From NCBI GenBank assembly GCA_037976565.1, contig CP137682.1:19560751-19624750 (forward strand): 64,000 nt of DNA, in the 5' to 3' direction. The position numbers were made by a program, and so were the translations under genes. The stretch's first letter is position 1, and each line of letters opens with the position of its first letter. The notes below the pieces were generated by a model. That model saw only the letters and a list, made by a program, of their open reading frames with translations, was not told where the DNA came from and searched no databases. The stretch is from Mesocentrotus franciscanus. Its lineage: Eukaryota; Echinodermata; Echinoidea; Camarodonta; Strongylocentrotidae. Shown piece by piece: positions 48,606-59,371 of this stretch.

Positions 48606-50345
48606 ATGATTTCAACTTGAGATGATATCTGAGTTATTTATATGGCTTGGACAGACGAAGAAGAAAAAAACACGCTTCTACATAATGTCTTCAAACAAAA
48701 TCTGATTACATATATCGATCCCTTTTACGCTTCTTCCATCAAAGAAAAACTAAGTTTTTATTTACGTATCAAATCTATTTAATAAAACATTGAAATAACT
48801 TTTAAAAGGGTGTGCTGAGATATGACCTAGGCCATCGTGTGGGGTGACGATATACATCCTACTAAAAAATTGATAAAAATCAGAGACTTTTGCTGAAAAA
48901 TTCTTAAAACCTCTCAACAGTATGGGAAACATGGGGGGGGGGGATCTTAGTACGCTCGCTGTAAGAGGGAGCGGCGGCTACAAAAAGTAACATTGATAGT
49001 CAACAAAAAAACAGAGATCGAATTTGAGAAGCCCTTAGAAGGGGAAAAGTGTCTGGTATCGCACCCCTATATTACCAGATCACGAAAAACATCTACACCA
49101 TCGTAATTATTTGTTAATGGTTTGAATTATTTCGAAGAGGAAAATAAACATCAAGGACACCTTGATTTTATCTTCGATAATGTCGAGACTGTGCGGTTTG
49201 CAGGGAGGGGCGTCGATGGACAGCTTTGAGGGGGTTGGGTTTTCGAACCAATTTGCTGACAAGATATAGAAATTACACTCCAAGAAACAAGCATATGAAA
49301 AAAATAAAAAAAGGGAACACATTTTTTTTCCAGATTTTAAAAGTTGCTGACAGCCTATAAAATTACAAAATGTGCGGACAAAGGAATTCTTGATTGTCAT
49401 CCCCACACTCTTCTGTAATGATGTGCCCATGGCGGCGTGGCACCGATAACCCAAATCGGTAGAGAAACCGACTCGGATGCAACATTTCCAATAAGTTGGA
49501 TAGGGTGAAACCACAAGAATTGGAGAAACAGGGTGACGAAAGGCTGACGAAAGGATGACGAAGTATTAAACAGTTATGGATACGTGGAAGTTTGGATCAA
49601 TAAATGGATATCTAGAACAAATGGAGAATCGATCATTAGACCAATTCGTAATTAGGGAAAACTTTCCCAAGTTGCTGTACAATAAAATAGCACACACGTT
49701 TAGTTTTCTCCCAGGCGCCTTTCCCTTGGGGCTGTTCCCAAATATATTGTATAAAAGCATGTTGCCATTGTTCCTAAAAGCAAAGTCCTGCTCAGTCACT
49801 GAAAAGCGAAAAGTTATGAAAAGCGAACAAAGTGTGATAATAATTGTCCGCCACTAAATCACAGTAAATTCACAGATTCGCCACTTTGAGGTTCCCATAA
49901 TCAGTGATTGGAACTTTCAAAATGAATTACATTCTCATTGTTTCTTTGATCAGCCAGTTTCGTTCTCAATTTCTACAACCTGTTTCTTCGATATTTACTA
50001 TTTTTCCTTAAGACAATTGTTTCAAAGGTTGGATTCTGCCCTTTGAAAAATATGTCTTTCAAAAGAGCAACTTCGACGATTAAAATGACGACGATGTGTA
50101 TTCATGTAAGCTCCATACATCATTTAGTTCTTGAGGGGGATATCAATTTTGTTTCCATTGTCACAATTCCGCTCCAGAATTTGTATTCATATCAACAATT
50201 ATTATCCATAGTTGATTGTTCTTTCCTTTTCATTGTTCAGCATGACCAGTGCATGACCTGCCATAATGCACTAATCTCCTTTTTGAAAGATATCGTGAAA
50301 ATGTGACGAATCTTATTTATTATATTAACAATTATACATATTCAT
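48606..50345. other. Intergenic, no gene seen
   Basis: A 135-codon minus-strand frame at 49107-49514 is the longest non-repetitive frame in this stretch. It matches no family I know, and I treat it as chance. Confidence 0.55.
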
Positions 50346-50590
50346 AATTGAAAAATAGCAATGAAAACAGACATACTAACGCTTTTCGTCTTGCCTTCAT
50401 CGGAGTAAATCGCAAGAATGAACAGAAAGCCGAGATCAGACAGTTAATATTTCGCGCGCTTGTTCCTTTAGCTTCTGCTTATATTATCTGATTTCAGCTT
50501 TCTGTTCATTCAAGCGATTTACTCCCATGAGGGCACGACGAAAAGCTTTAGTAGGCCTATGTCTCTTTTCGTTGCTATTTCTCAATTTTG
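50346..50590. mobile_element. Foldback MITE, imperfect arms of about 95 bp
   Basis: The left arm (aaaatagcaatgaaaacaga ... cggagtaaatcgcaagaatg) and the right arm in reverse (gaaatagcaacgaaaagaga ... gggagtaaatcgcttgaatg) match at most positions. The loop of about 60 bp is GC-mixed. Confidence 0.7.
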
Positions 50591-51586
50591 CAGGACCAAT
50601 CATCACTTTATATTCATAAGTATCATGTAAATGTATGCGCTCGCGCATTAAAAAGAGTAGATGAATTTGGAGACTTTAATAAAGCACTACTTCATGGGAA
50701 AAACTTAGCTAGTTTCGTGATTATTGTTGCTTTTTTAGTTTTCGTGTTGGTGTGGGGTGAGAAACTGATTCTTAAATATAATAAAGAACCTTCTCGCTGA
50801 ATTAAAACTTAAATACAATGTACCTTTATGTTACCAAAATATATGTTATTTTTCTCTCTTTTACCAGTCCCATCTCAACAGTTGGTTGCAATCTTGTGAC
50901 ATGCAATTCACTATACCTCCTTAACGATTTCCGTTGTGTCCACAATTCTATCATAATGCATTTGCAATTTCCTTTTCGTTAACTGATCAAGTTCATATTA
51001 TTATTGTCATGTACTTTTTTGCGAAAATGGCAAAAGATCTGTATTATGTCTGGATTTCCTGTCATCAGAGCGAGTTTTTTAGAAAATAATTTATTTCATT
51101 TTCAATTTCGTTTTTAAAGACCAATTTTAAATCAATTTCCTCTCCTAATCGTTTGGGGGAAGTAAATGCATCTTCATATGTCGTTCACAAGGGTGTTTTT
51201 TAAAATTCCAATGTGTGTTTTGATGGAGTTGGTTGGCAAACAAGCACATTTAGCAACAATAGTTATCAGTGGTTCACAATACATGACCCATTCATCACCG
51301 TCCGATCAGTGCGTAAATTGCCCGTGAAGTGGGCCCTTGATTAACTCGATTAGAAACAGTTCTTATTCTTTTCATAATCTTCACGTTCGTGAATTCCAAT
51401 AGTACACGCAGAGATGTTTTGACTGGCTGTTGTTGTTTTTTGGCCTGCCACGGGTGTTGAAATTCTTAGCTATCAGATTGAAAATCTTTTAGATATAGAC
51501 AAGGAATGCCACGAGATTAATGGAATATTAATACAAAAAATAAATGCCCTTCATAATTTTATTCGGTAGTTGGACACTGATGGTCT

Positions 51587-51651
51587 CGAGAGAGAGAGAG
51601 AAGGATAAAGGGAGAGAAAGAGGAAGACAGACAGAGAGACAGAGGACAGAC

Positions 51652-51723
<72 letters not shown>

Positions 51724-51734
51724 GGAGGAGGCAT

Positions 51735-51770
<36 letters not shown>

Positions 51771-51850
51771 CAAGCGGAGACGGAGTGAGATAGTGAGAGA
51801 GAGAGAGGGAGGGAGAGAGAAAGAGGGAGAGAGAAAGAGGGTGAAATAAA
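51587..51850 (+). repeat. Long (GA)n tract with embedded (GT)n
   Basis: About 265 bases of gagaga contain a (GT)n run at about 51735-51755. It gives three long Ser/Leu frames on the minus strand, none of them real. Confidence 0.93.
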
Positions 51851-52008
51851 AAACCGAGAAGAGGGAATGAGATAGTGAGAGAATGATAGAGAAAAGGGAG
51901 ATAGCGACCCATCTGTTAACTGCAAACTGGTCTTTTGGAAAGTTTATTTCCAAATCAGACGGTTTTCTATCGTCATTATTCTTGGTTATAGATTTGGTAT
52001 ACTTAAAC

Positions 52009-52147
52009 GCCCCATCTCAAATAGAGTTGCGATTGGTTCAAATCAATCGCAATTTTCGCAGTCTCCTATCTCTTATGTACGTAGGGGCGATTTATATCAA
52101 TCTCTAATAAATTGCAATTAATATCAACTCTTTAAAAGACGGGGCCC
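52009..52147. mobile_element. GGGCCC-type MITE, copy 2
   Basis: It begins CGCCCCATCTCAAATAGAG and ends TTTAAAAGACGGGGCCC, and contains gttgcgattggttcaaatca like the copy at 39148. The left end has lost the GGGCCC. Confidence 0.68.
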
Positions 52148-52264
52148 AGGTTTTCATGTACAATGGAAAATATATATTTGCAGCAGAGGATAAATAAGAC
52201 AACGGGTCATGGGGCTCTTAACATTAATCACAATCATAAGATTGATTATGGCAACAAGGTGACT

Positions 52265-52500
52265 TTAAAGATAAAGACCAGTTCTGGTCATGCGATTGCA
52301 TTGTGAAAGAAATGTTGTGGACTCGATCAGAAAAGGTTGATCATCTAGCATATAAGTATTGGTGTGTACTGCAAGGTTCTGGAATCATCAAAATGATAAG
52401 AAATTTGGCCCAATCTTCAAAGTTACAAGCACTGTACACAGAAAGATGTATATGGGACTACGCGACCACGTGCGCGATATCTATTTGGTCCCAATAGATA
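52265..52500 (-). mobile_element. T392-family MITE, copy D, truncated
   Basis: It starts with TTAAAGATAAAGACCAGTTC and follows the reverse complement of the family through gggactacgcgaccac, then homology fades near 52500. Two overlapping short frames through it are by-products of the repeat. Confidence 0.72.
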
Positions 52501-52900
52501 TAATAATTTACCAAATATATCAATTAGTAGGCGGTTTCCCGACTTTCCCGGCAAAATTTGTATCATCACGTATTAGTCAAAACATATTCCTTCACATGAT
52601 TGGTAATGAGAGCTTCCATTTCATTTTTTTGAGAGAGGGGCGTATCCAAAACTGGTCTTTACCTTTAACATCTATCGTCAAGTTCGCTGCTCAGCCAATA
52701 AGATCCGCCTTTTCGCATGTTCAGACGTTTGTTTCCTTCAGTTTTCGTTTTGTTGTCTGACTTCGACTTTTCCATTATCTGATTACTGCCTTTTACTCCC
52801 ATGAGTGCAAGAAATCTCCATCCATGTTTAAGCACGCTACTCTTAGTAACTATTAGAAACACAAACTGCTTTTTTTCTTACTGTCTTGTTATCAATAGAG

Positions 52901-53137
52901 GTGTCGCCACTGTCGTGGTCTAGTGTATACGTCACCGGTCTGTGGATCATTATGGTTCGCGGTTCGAGTCCCGTCGCGACATTAATGTCCTGTGGCAAGA
53001 CATTTAACTTCATTTGACACTCTCCATCCAGGAGTAGTGAATGGTAACCTGGTAGGAATTTATTCCTTGAATGCTTTGAGCGTAGATGTATTAGGCGCTA
53101 TATATTAAAGCGGATTATTATTATTACTAATATTTTG
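52901..53137 (+). mobile_element. Full-length tRNA-derived SINE with ATT tail
   Basis: The A box is TGGTCTAGTGT (52916-52926) and the B box GGTTCGAGTCC (52961-52971). The head is followed by a body with tgtggcaagacatttaa and a 3' end with taggcgctatatattaaag running into (ATT)n at about 53118. This order (tRNA head, conserved body, tail with simple repeat) is that of a SINE mobilised by a LINE. Confidence 0.8.
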
Positions 53138-53569
53138 AATTAATTAAATTCACCTTTTTAGCAGATTAATGCTATTCTCCAACACTTCGATAAGTAATTT
53201 GTTCGATTCTATGGGCAGAGTTTTTATATTTTAAACTGATTAGATAGAGATTAGATCCATATCAGTTATAATTTGTTTATTCGTTTTGCACCAGCTCTGT
53301 TCCAATTTTTATTTTTTTACAAATCAATAAAATCTCACTAGAATTTATTAGAGACTAAATGAGTATCAAACTGCGGTAAATGAGGCATTCAATAAAGGCA
53401 GGAAAATATTCACAGTGCAAAGGGCAAAAAAACTTGTTTACGAATTTAACCTATAAATTCTTTTCAAAATACAGGGCAAAGAGTCAAAAAGAAAAGGAAA
53501 AAGGAGCGCAGTATTAGCGTAATTTTGCGCTCTATTGCCTAGATCTATTGACAAAATTTGAAGTGACTT

Positions 53570-53745
53570 TTGTCAGCTTTGCATAGCTGGCATTCTTTCA
53601 ACCCATCCACGGAGCACGGGCTTTTGTTGGGTCGATGTCATCTCTGTCTCGGGCCTGCGTCGGGTCGGCAGCGCTTTCGAAGCCGCACGCCAGAGCGTGG
53701 GAAACGGTAGATTGCTTTTGAAAGCCACACAATGGAAGAGACACG
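53570..53745. promoter_or_regulatory. Candidate regulatory island: Su(H) plus Sox site
   Basis: A GC-rich patch holds CGTGGGAA at 53696-53703 and ACAATGG at 53729-53735, 25 bp away. It lies 28 kb downstream of Hes. A 70-codon minus-strand frame covers part of it but has no recognisable domain. Confidence 0.3.
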
Positions 53746-55032
53746 CGAATTCGAAGTCGCCAATTTTATGTATTTGTTGCCACAAACAATCCGCTTTTTA
53801 ACGTCTTTTCCTCACGGTCTTTCCATTTTTAAAGAAAGAGTGAAGGAATTTGTCATGGTCGCGCTATCTCTGTTTAATGGGTTTATAAGTATGCTAGAAG
53901 GTTGTTCTGCTTTACATAATAGTCTTGAAAATTGATAAGACCTACAAACTTTGTAAAAAGAGGGGAAGACATTCAAAATCCATCAGGGTAAGATATTCTT
54001 CTTTCCTGCAAATACTTTTTAAAAATTTTTTAAAAATCCATTTAAAGATTATCTTTAAAAAGAACTGAAAAAAAGTACAGGGTTATGCAAAACAATTGTT
54101 TTCGTTGTGCTCGTTCTGGTTTTGCATTCTTTTACATCTGCAAAATAAATGTTTTTAGGTAAAGGGGTAACGTTGGGGTTTTTATGTGAAAATGTAATAA
54201 AAAGTATATTTCAAACCTTTCTCTCATGACTTTCGGAGGATTCTAGTTATGTAATATGTTATCTTATAATTAGCCCTCAAAATATCATTGAATTGTTATA
54301 AATTATATATTTCATATTTGTTTTCATATATGCGTTTGCAGCATTTAGGTCACGGTTTCACGAATAACTTTCCAGTCTACATACATTTTCAGATCTCAAA
54401 ATTTACTTTGATAAGTCGTTCAGGCTTTCTGGGGTTTAGATGGATAACAATTGATAGTAGAATCAACTCTGATATGCCTGCAAAACATTTCGACACTACT
54501 AGCAATGAAACGGATATTTATCCTAATTGAGCCATTTTTCCTGTTTGTTGAATATTTACTTTGTCCGAGGAGACATTTCAACCATGAAGAAATTATACTT
54601 TTTTGGGGCTTAATTAAAATAGTTCTCTGACCACTGATGTATTTGCTTGAATCAGAGCGCAGCGAAACGAGAAAAGAGAAAATAAAAATGACCAAAAATT
54701 TAAAAATGGGGTAAAAATTAGAACAAACAACAAAAACCAGGCAGATCCCAATTTGCTTAAAATGTTTGAAAAGGACTTTAAGGTTTACAATAGGTTCATT
54801 GAAATCGACAAAATAGTTTCTAAATAATTATTATCTTTCTAACTGAATGCTTAGGTCAGCAAGAGGACAAAATACCCCAAACATCAAAAATAAACTTTCG
54901 TGTCCATTCTTTAATGACCACTTTCGTTATAGGAGGACATTTTTGATGGCAATCACCTTTCGAATTTCATTCCGATATGAAGTTTGTTAAAAAGAGCTGC
55001 TGTATCATTTTGATTTGGTCATAATACATGAC
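53746..55032. other. Intergenic, no feature seen
   Basis: AT-rich sequence with only short open frames and no repeat copies recognised. Confidence 0.6.
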
Positions 55033-55313
55033 CTGGGGTATTTCACAAAGACTAAGATCGACTTTAAGTTGGACTTAACTATGGCAGGCCGTTCATGCCA
55101 CCGTTTGCTCTCACCATTATGATCTTTAGATACTATTTTTTCCTTCAATAATGAATTATCAAAAAATGTAAATTCTATAGATTTGTGACCATGATTTGTA
55201 TGTCCCTTGAGAGACCAATGCCAGTAAATGGTGAGATCAAACAGTGGCATGAACGGCCTGCCATAGTTAAGTCCAACTTAAAGTCGATCTTAGTCTTTGT
55301 GAAACACCTCCAG
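55033..55313. mobile_element. Foldback MITE with arms of about 85 bp
   Basis: Left arm 55033-55119 and right arm 55226-55313 are inverted copies with only a few mismatches, starting CTGGGGTATTTCACAAAGAC and including tatggcaggccgttcatgcc. The ends resemble the foldback element at 47531. The spacer is about 105 bp. A transcript would form a long hairpin. Confidence 0.8.
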
Positions 55314-55339
55314 GAATAGACTTTATACAGGGAATACAA

Positions 55340-55995
55340 AAATGTTCTCTGGACGTATACATTAACATTCTATGAACGTTTTAACGTCCTCTTGACGTTT
55401 TGCGAAAGTCTTGAGAACGTTGTGTATTTGTTGGGGATGGAGGACCAGACTAGGAATGTGAAAGACTTTACACAGAGAACATAGAACGTTCTTCAAACCT
55501 AAACGTTCTACAAACGTTCGAACGTCCTCATGACGTTCTGAGAACTTTGTGTATTTGCTGGATGTTGAAGGTAAAACGTGGTGAAATGGTTGATAGGTTG
55601 TTTTGGGGGTCAAATCAGTCCAGTGGCATTTTTGTTTCACGATGAGAACCACCTTTAAAAGTTATTTTAACGTTGTACGTCCTCATGACGCTTTGCGAAC
55701 GTCTTAAGAACGGTAGGTGTTAACCTGAAATAGAGGGTAAACTTCCTGGTCGATGGATTGTTTTTGTCAAATCAGTCAAGTGGCACATCATTCAGGTGCC
55801 TTTGTTTCATGGTGAGAACCCCCTTTAAAGTTATTTTAACACTGTACGTCCTCATGACGTTTTGCGAACTTCTTAAGAACGTTGGGTGTTTGCCGGAAAT
55901 AGAGGGTAAACTTCCTGGTCGATGGGTTGTTTTTGTCAAATCAGTCAAGTGGCGCATCACTCAGGTGCTTTTGTTTCACGGTGAGAACCACCTGG
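55340..55995 (+). repeat. Degenerate tandem array, four units of 139-169 bp
   Basis: The core gtcctcatgacgtttgcgaa-type block starts at 55385, 55524, 55679 and 55848. Each unit continues with a (t)taagaacg..ggtgtttg block. The last two units also share gggtaaacttcctggtcgat, gtcaaatcagtcaagtggc and tttgtttca.ggtgagaacc. The array begins just after the foldback element at 55033-55313. Confidence 0.8.
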
Positions 55996-56527
55996 CTTCG
56001 AGTTCGTCGGTAAACAAACACTGATCAGGAAATTATGATTTTATAAAGGTCATATATGAATTGGACTAAAAACAAAAGGGACCAGAAGTGTTTGCATTTC
56101 GGTTTGTATGCTCCACTAACTTCAGTTCCTGGATGTTTTGTTTCATTATCATAGTCTTTTGTTATTCATGAATTCCACCTAGACAGACAGACCGTACTGA
56201 GCGTTGTCTGATAACAATCATTAAAATAGTTTATCATCACATAAAATGATTACAAAAGTTATTTCTTATTCGGAACTTAAAAAAAACAGTGTAACTGATA
56301 TTAAAATGTGTGCACGAACTTTATTTTTCTTAAGTTTCCTATGTAGCAGTCACGTTCAATGATTATATTAGCCATTTAAATTACTCTTTTACTTAGAATT
56401 TAACTGTACGTTTTCTTTCTTAGGAAATTGAAAGAGTCTGGGTAAAATATGTTTTTTCAAATGTTTTGAATAATATTGGCCATTAACTTTACTCGTATAC
56501 TTCGAATTCGACTACCCGGTTACAAGC

Positions 56528-56909
56528 TTGAAGAGAAGGTTGAGTTCTGGGGAGAGGTGAACATAGTTTGTGAGCGTTTTCATTGTTATTATACAAGTGT
56601 GGAGGAAAATCAGAGAAAAAAATGTTCCCTGAAAAGCATGGCTCTTCAAATGCCTTCATATTCTAAATATGACATGTAACAGCTTAAAAATGTGGACCAC
56701 ATTTTTATGCCACATGTCTGTGTAGTCCCTACATCTTTCTGCTTGTTACTTTTACCAAGGCTGGGCCAAATTTGTTATCATTTTGATGATTCCAGAACCT
56801 TGCAGTACACACAAATACTTATATGATACATGATCAACCTTTTCTGATCGATTCCACACCGTTTCTTTCACAATGCAATCGCATGACCAGAAATCAACTT
56901 TATCTTTAA
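56528..56909 (+). mobile_element. T392-family MITE, copy C
   Basis: It is homologous to the copy at 40310, including the body block atgccacatgtctgtgtagt and the right end caactttatctttaa. The left boundary is TTGA rather than TTAA, probably a point change. Length is 382 bp. Confidence 0.78.
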
Positions 56910-58899
56910 TATATTCCTAAATGTGTAAGAACTTAATTTTTGATAGCAGAATTCAGGACACCTGTAAAATGGGAAAATATAAACTTGTGAAATTGTCGTT
57001 GTCGTGTTTTGATTGTGATCAATACCTTTTTACGGTGGCCCTTGAACAAAACATGTTGTTCATTTTCGTTAAAAGCAGAAGTCAGAATAACCTTTGAAAT
57101 TAGAAAAAAATAAAAAAATAAAATTGAGAAATCGACGGTGTCATGGTTTGAATGGGATCTGCTACGTGTGATTGATACCTGTATTTTCGGTGTGTTGTTA
57201 CTCAGGAGCTAGCACAAACAAGTCTAAAATCCAGACATTAAAAAAATAAGAAAGCTTCCATGTTTGCCGGTTAAAACTGTTTTTAAATGTTGGAATAATG
57301 CTAATTGTTTAAATTTTGAGTAGGAGTATATTGACGCGCGGTAGAGATGAAAGCCTGTTTTGATGATCCGCTCGGTGGCCCTCCACAGAGGCCCTCCACA
57401 GAGGCCCTCAAAAAAAAAATTCTTTGTCTGAAGTAAATTCTAATTCTTTTTCTTTCTTATATCCTGTTGCCATGCATGCACAGTTGCAAATGTCTTTAGA
57501 TAAACAAAGAAATTTGGAAGTGAAAGATTTCACAGAATGCTTGATTTGTTTGCCTGAAGCTCAAAGCTTGTTTTTAAATTTAGGCAGAGCTAGTTGTTTG
57601 CTTGCAATCATTAGGAAAATATGTTTTTCTCAAATGATAAAGGCGATCATAATATTGTATTTAACACTATATGAATGCGAAATAAGGTGAAAAATAGTGC
57701 AAACTCCCAATATATCTCCATTTATCAGCTCATTTTTCACTTGCTATCTGCGTACTATCAATTTGAGAGCATACTAAAATACACAAAGACAGAATACTTC
57801 CACTCATTTTCACGAAAATGAGCTTCAAACATGAGTTCTTGCTTTCTCTTTTAAGTTTTAAATAAAATGATTACATATATTTTCGTAATCATTCATAAAG
57901 ATGTAACATCGCCCTACCCCCAACAGCCCAACTGGCGTCGCGTGGGCCCAGCCATTGAAAGTTACTGTCATGGGTGTGGGGGGCACCGGTCTTACTAGGA
58001 AGAAATTTAACCAAGGCCACCGGTTTGGCAGGTTGTATGGGGGAGTACTATCTTACTTTCACATACTCTATATCTTCTTTCTACCCTCTCCGCTCCTTTG
58101 TCCGTTTTCTTCTATCTTTCCGCCGTTTGAAGGAAGGGGGTGGGGCGGGGGACAGGGGGAGCACGTGTTCCCCTTATCATTGCAACTTATCCTCTCTAAT
58201 CATGCAAATACGGTCACGTCTAATCGAAGACTCTCATCCTTCCTCTGTCTCATTTACATTTAGTCGATAGAGAGGAAAGAGATACAGTATATTCTATAGC
58301 CATGATAACTCTATAAAGCGTAGCCAGACCTTGCCCCAACCCTGCCTCACTCTTTGGTAAAATGACGCTTTGAGTATGTTGATAATCTGATAAAACAGGT
58401 AAATTCTGACACCCCCCCGCCATATCAATCATGACAATGAACTCGCCGCAATATTTTGTAAGGGGGAGTGGTGCCGTTTTAAAATATTAAACTTTATCAC
58501 AAATAAAAAAATCGCGCTTTCACAAGGGTAGCGCAGATTGGGTTAATTGTTCTTAGAGGTCGTTGATAGGAGTAGGAAGTTGTCCTAAGTACGGCAAAAA
58601 TACAGTTAACAAATATACAATTCATACCCTTACCAACTTTTATAAGTATGTGAAAAATGGATTTGTCTCGATTTCTTTGAGAATGAAGCTTACATCTACA
58701 AGTATAAAACAAATACCCCAATTCAACCAGTCCATTTTTCATTCTTCGAGTTACGAAAACACACACACAAAATAAAATTTACAAGTGGTATGAATAAGTT
58801 AGCTGTTAACTGTACCTGAAACTTTCATGACACGATTGTCACTTTGCTGCTCTATCGACAAAATGTTCCGACATCTACGACCGGTACTGTCTTGTGATA
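56910..58899. other. Intergenic, no gene seen
   Basis: AT-rich, with a short 16-bp tandem (gaggccctccacag type) near 57385 and a G-rich stretch near 58135. Confidence 0.6.
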
Positions 58900-59085
58900 C
58901 CCATGCGTGGTTGTATGAGTTGCTCCTGCACTAATCAAATTCTTAACCCTTGACCTAACACTAAACTAAACCTCGCTTCTAACCCTAAACCTAACCTTAA
59001 AACAATATAAAAAATACTTCCTTTACCCTTACCCTACACTTGTAACAAAACGCTCGGAGCATTTGTCGCCGCAGCAAATGTTGAT
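58900..59085 (-). repeat. Dispersed repeat with TTAGGG-like body, copy 2
   Basis: Read on the minus strand it runs from gcagcaaatg/cggagcatttg-type sequence through gggtaagggtaaag, ggttaggtttagggttag and ttaggtcaagggttaagaat, parallel to 9060-9235. The CGGAGCATTTG motif is shared exactly. Confidence 0.6.
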
Positions 59086-59249
59086 ATAGGCCTCCCACAA
59101 AATGTTCAGGCACTGTATTCAGAAATCAGATTTGGCTGAGTTTTGGCCCACAAACGCCGCTCTTGGACGTTTAACCAGGGAGATCTCCCCGGTTTAACCA
59201 ATGTCATTTAGGTCACTATATCCTTTGTAGAATGGTTTATGGAAAGAAA

Positions 59250-59371
59250 GAAAGAGAGGAGAAGAAGAACAACAACAGCAGCAAGAAGAAGAACAAGAAG
59301 AAGAGGAAGAGGAAGAAGAAGAAGAAGAAGAAGAAGAAGAAGAAGAAGAAGAAGAAGAAGAAGAAGAAGAA
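59250..59371 (+). repeat. (GAA)n microsatellite
   Basis: A gaagaa run of about 90 bases is nearly pure from 59310. GAA tracts of this kind can form triplex DNA. Confidence 0.93.

Noticed and set aside
49107..49514. 135-codon minus-strand frame as a gene
   Set aside because: No family resemblance or promoter was recognised; I consider this length plausible by chance in 64 kb.
52303..52760. Overlapping 64- and 133-codon frames
   Set aside because: The sequence is largely a reversed T392 MITE copy and following unique DNA; no protein family fits.
52660..52815. Diverged copy of the foldback element at 50346
   Set aside because: Only short blocks such as ttactcccatgag are shared; too little to call.
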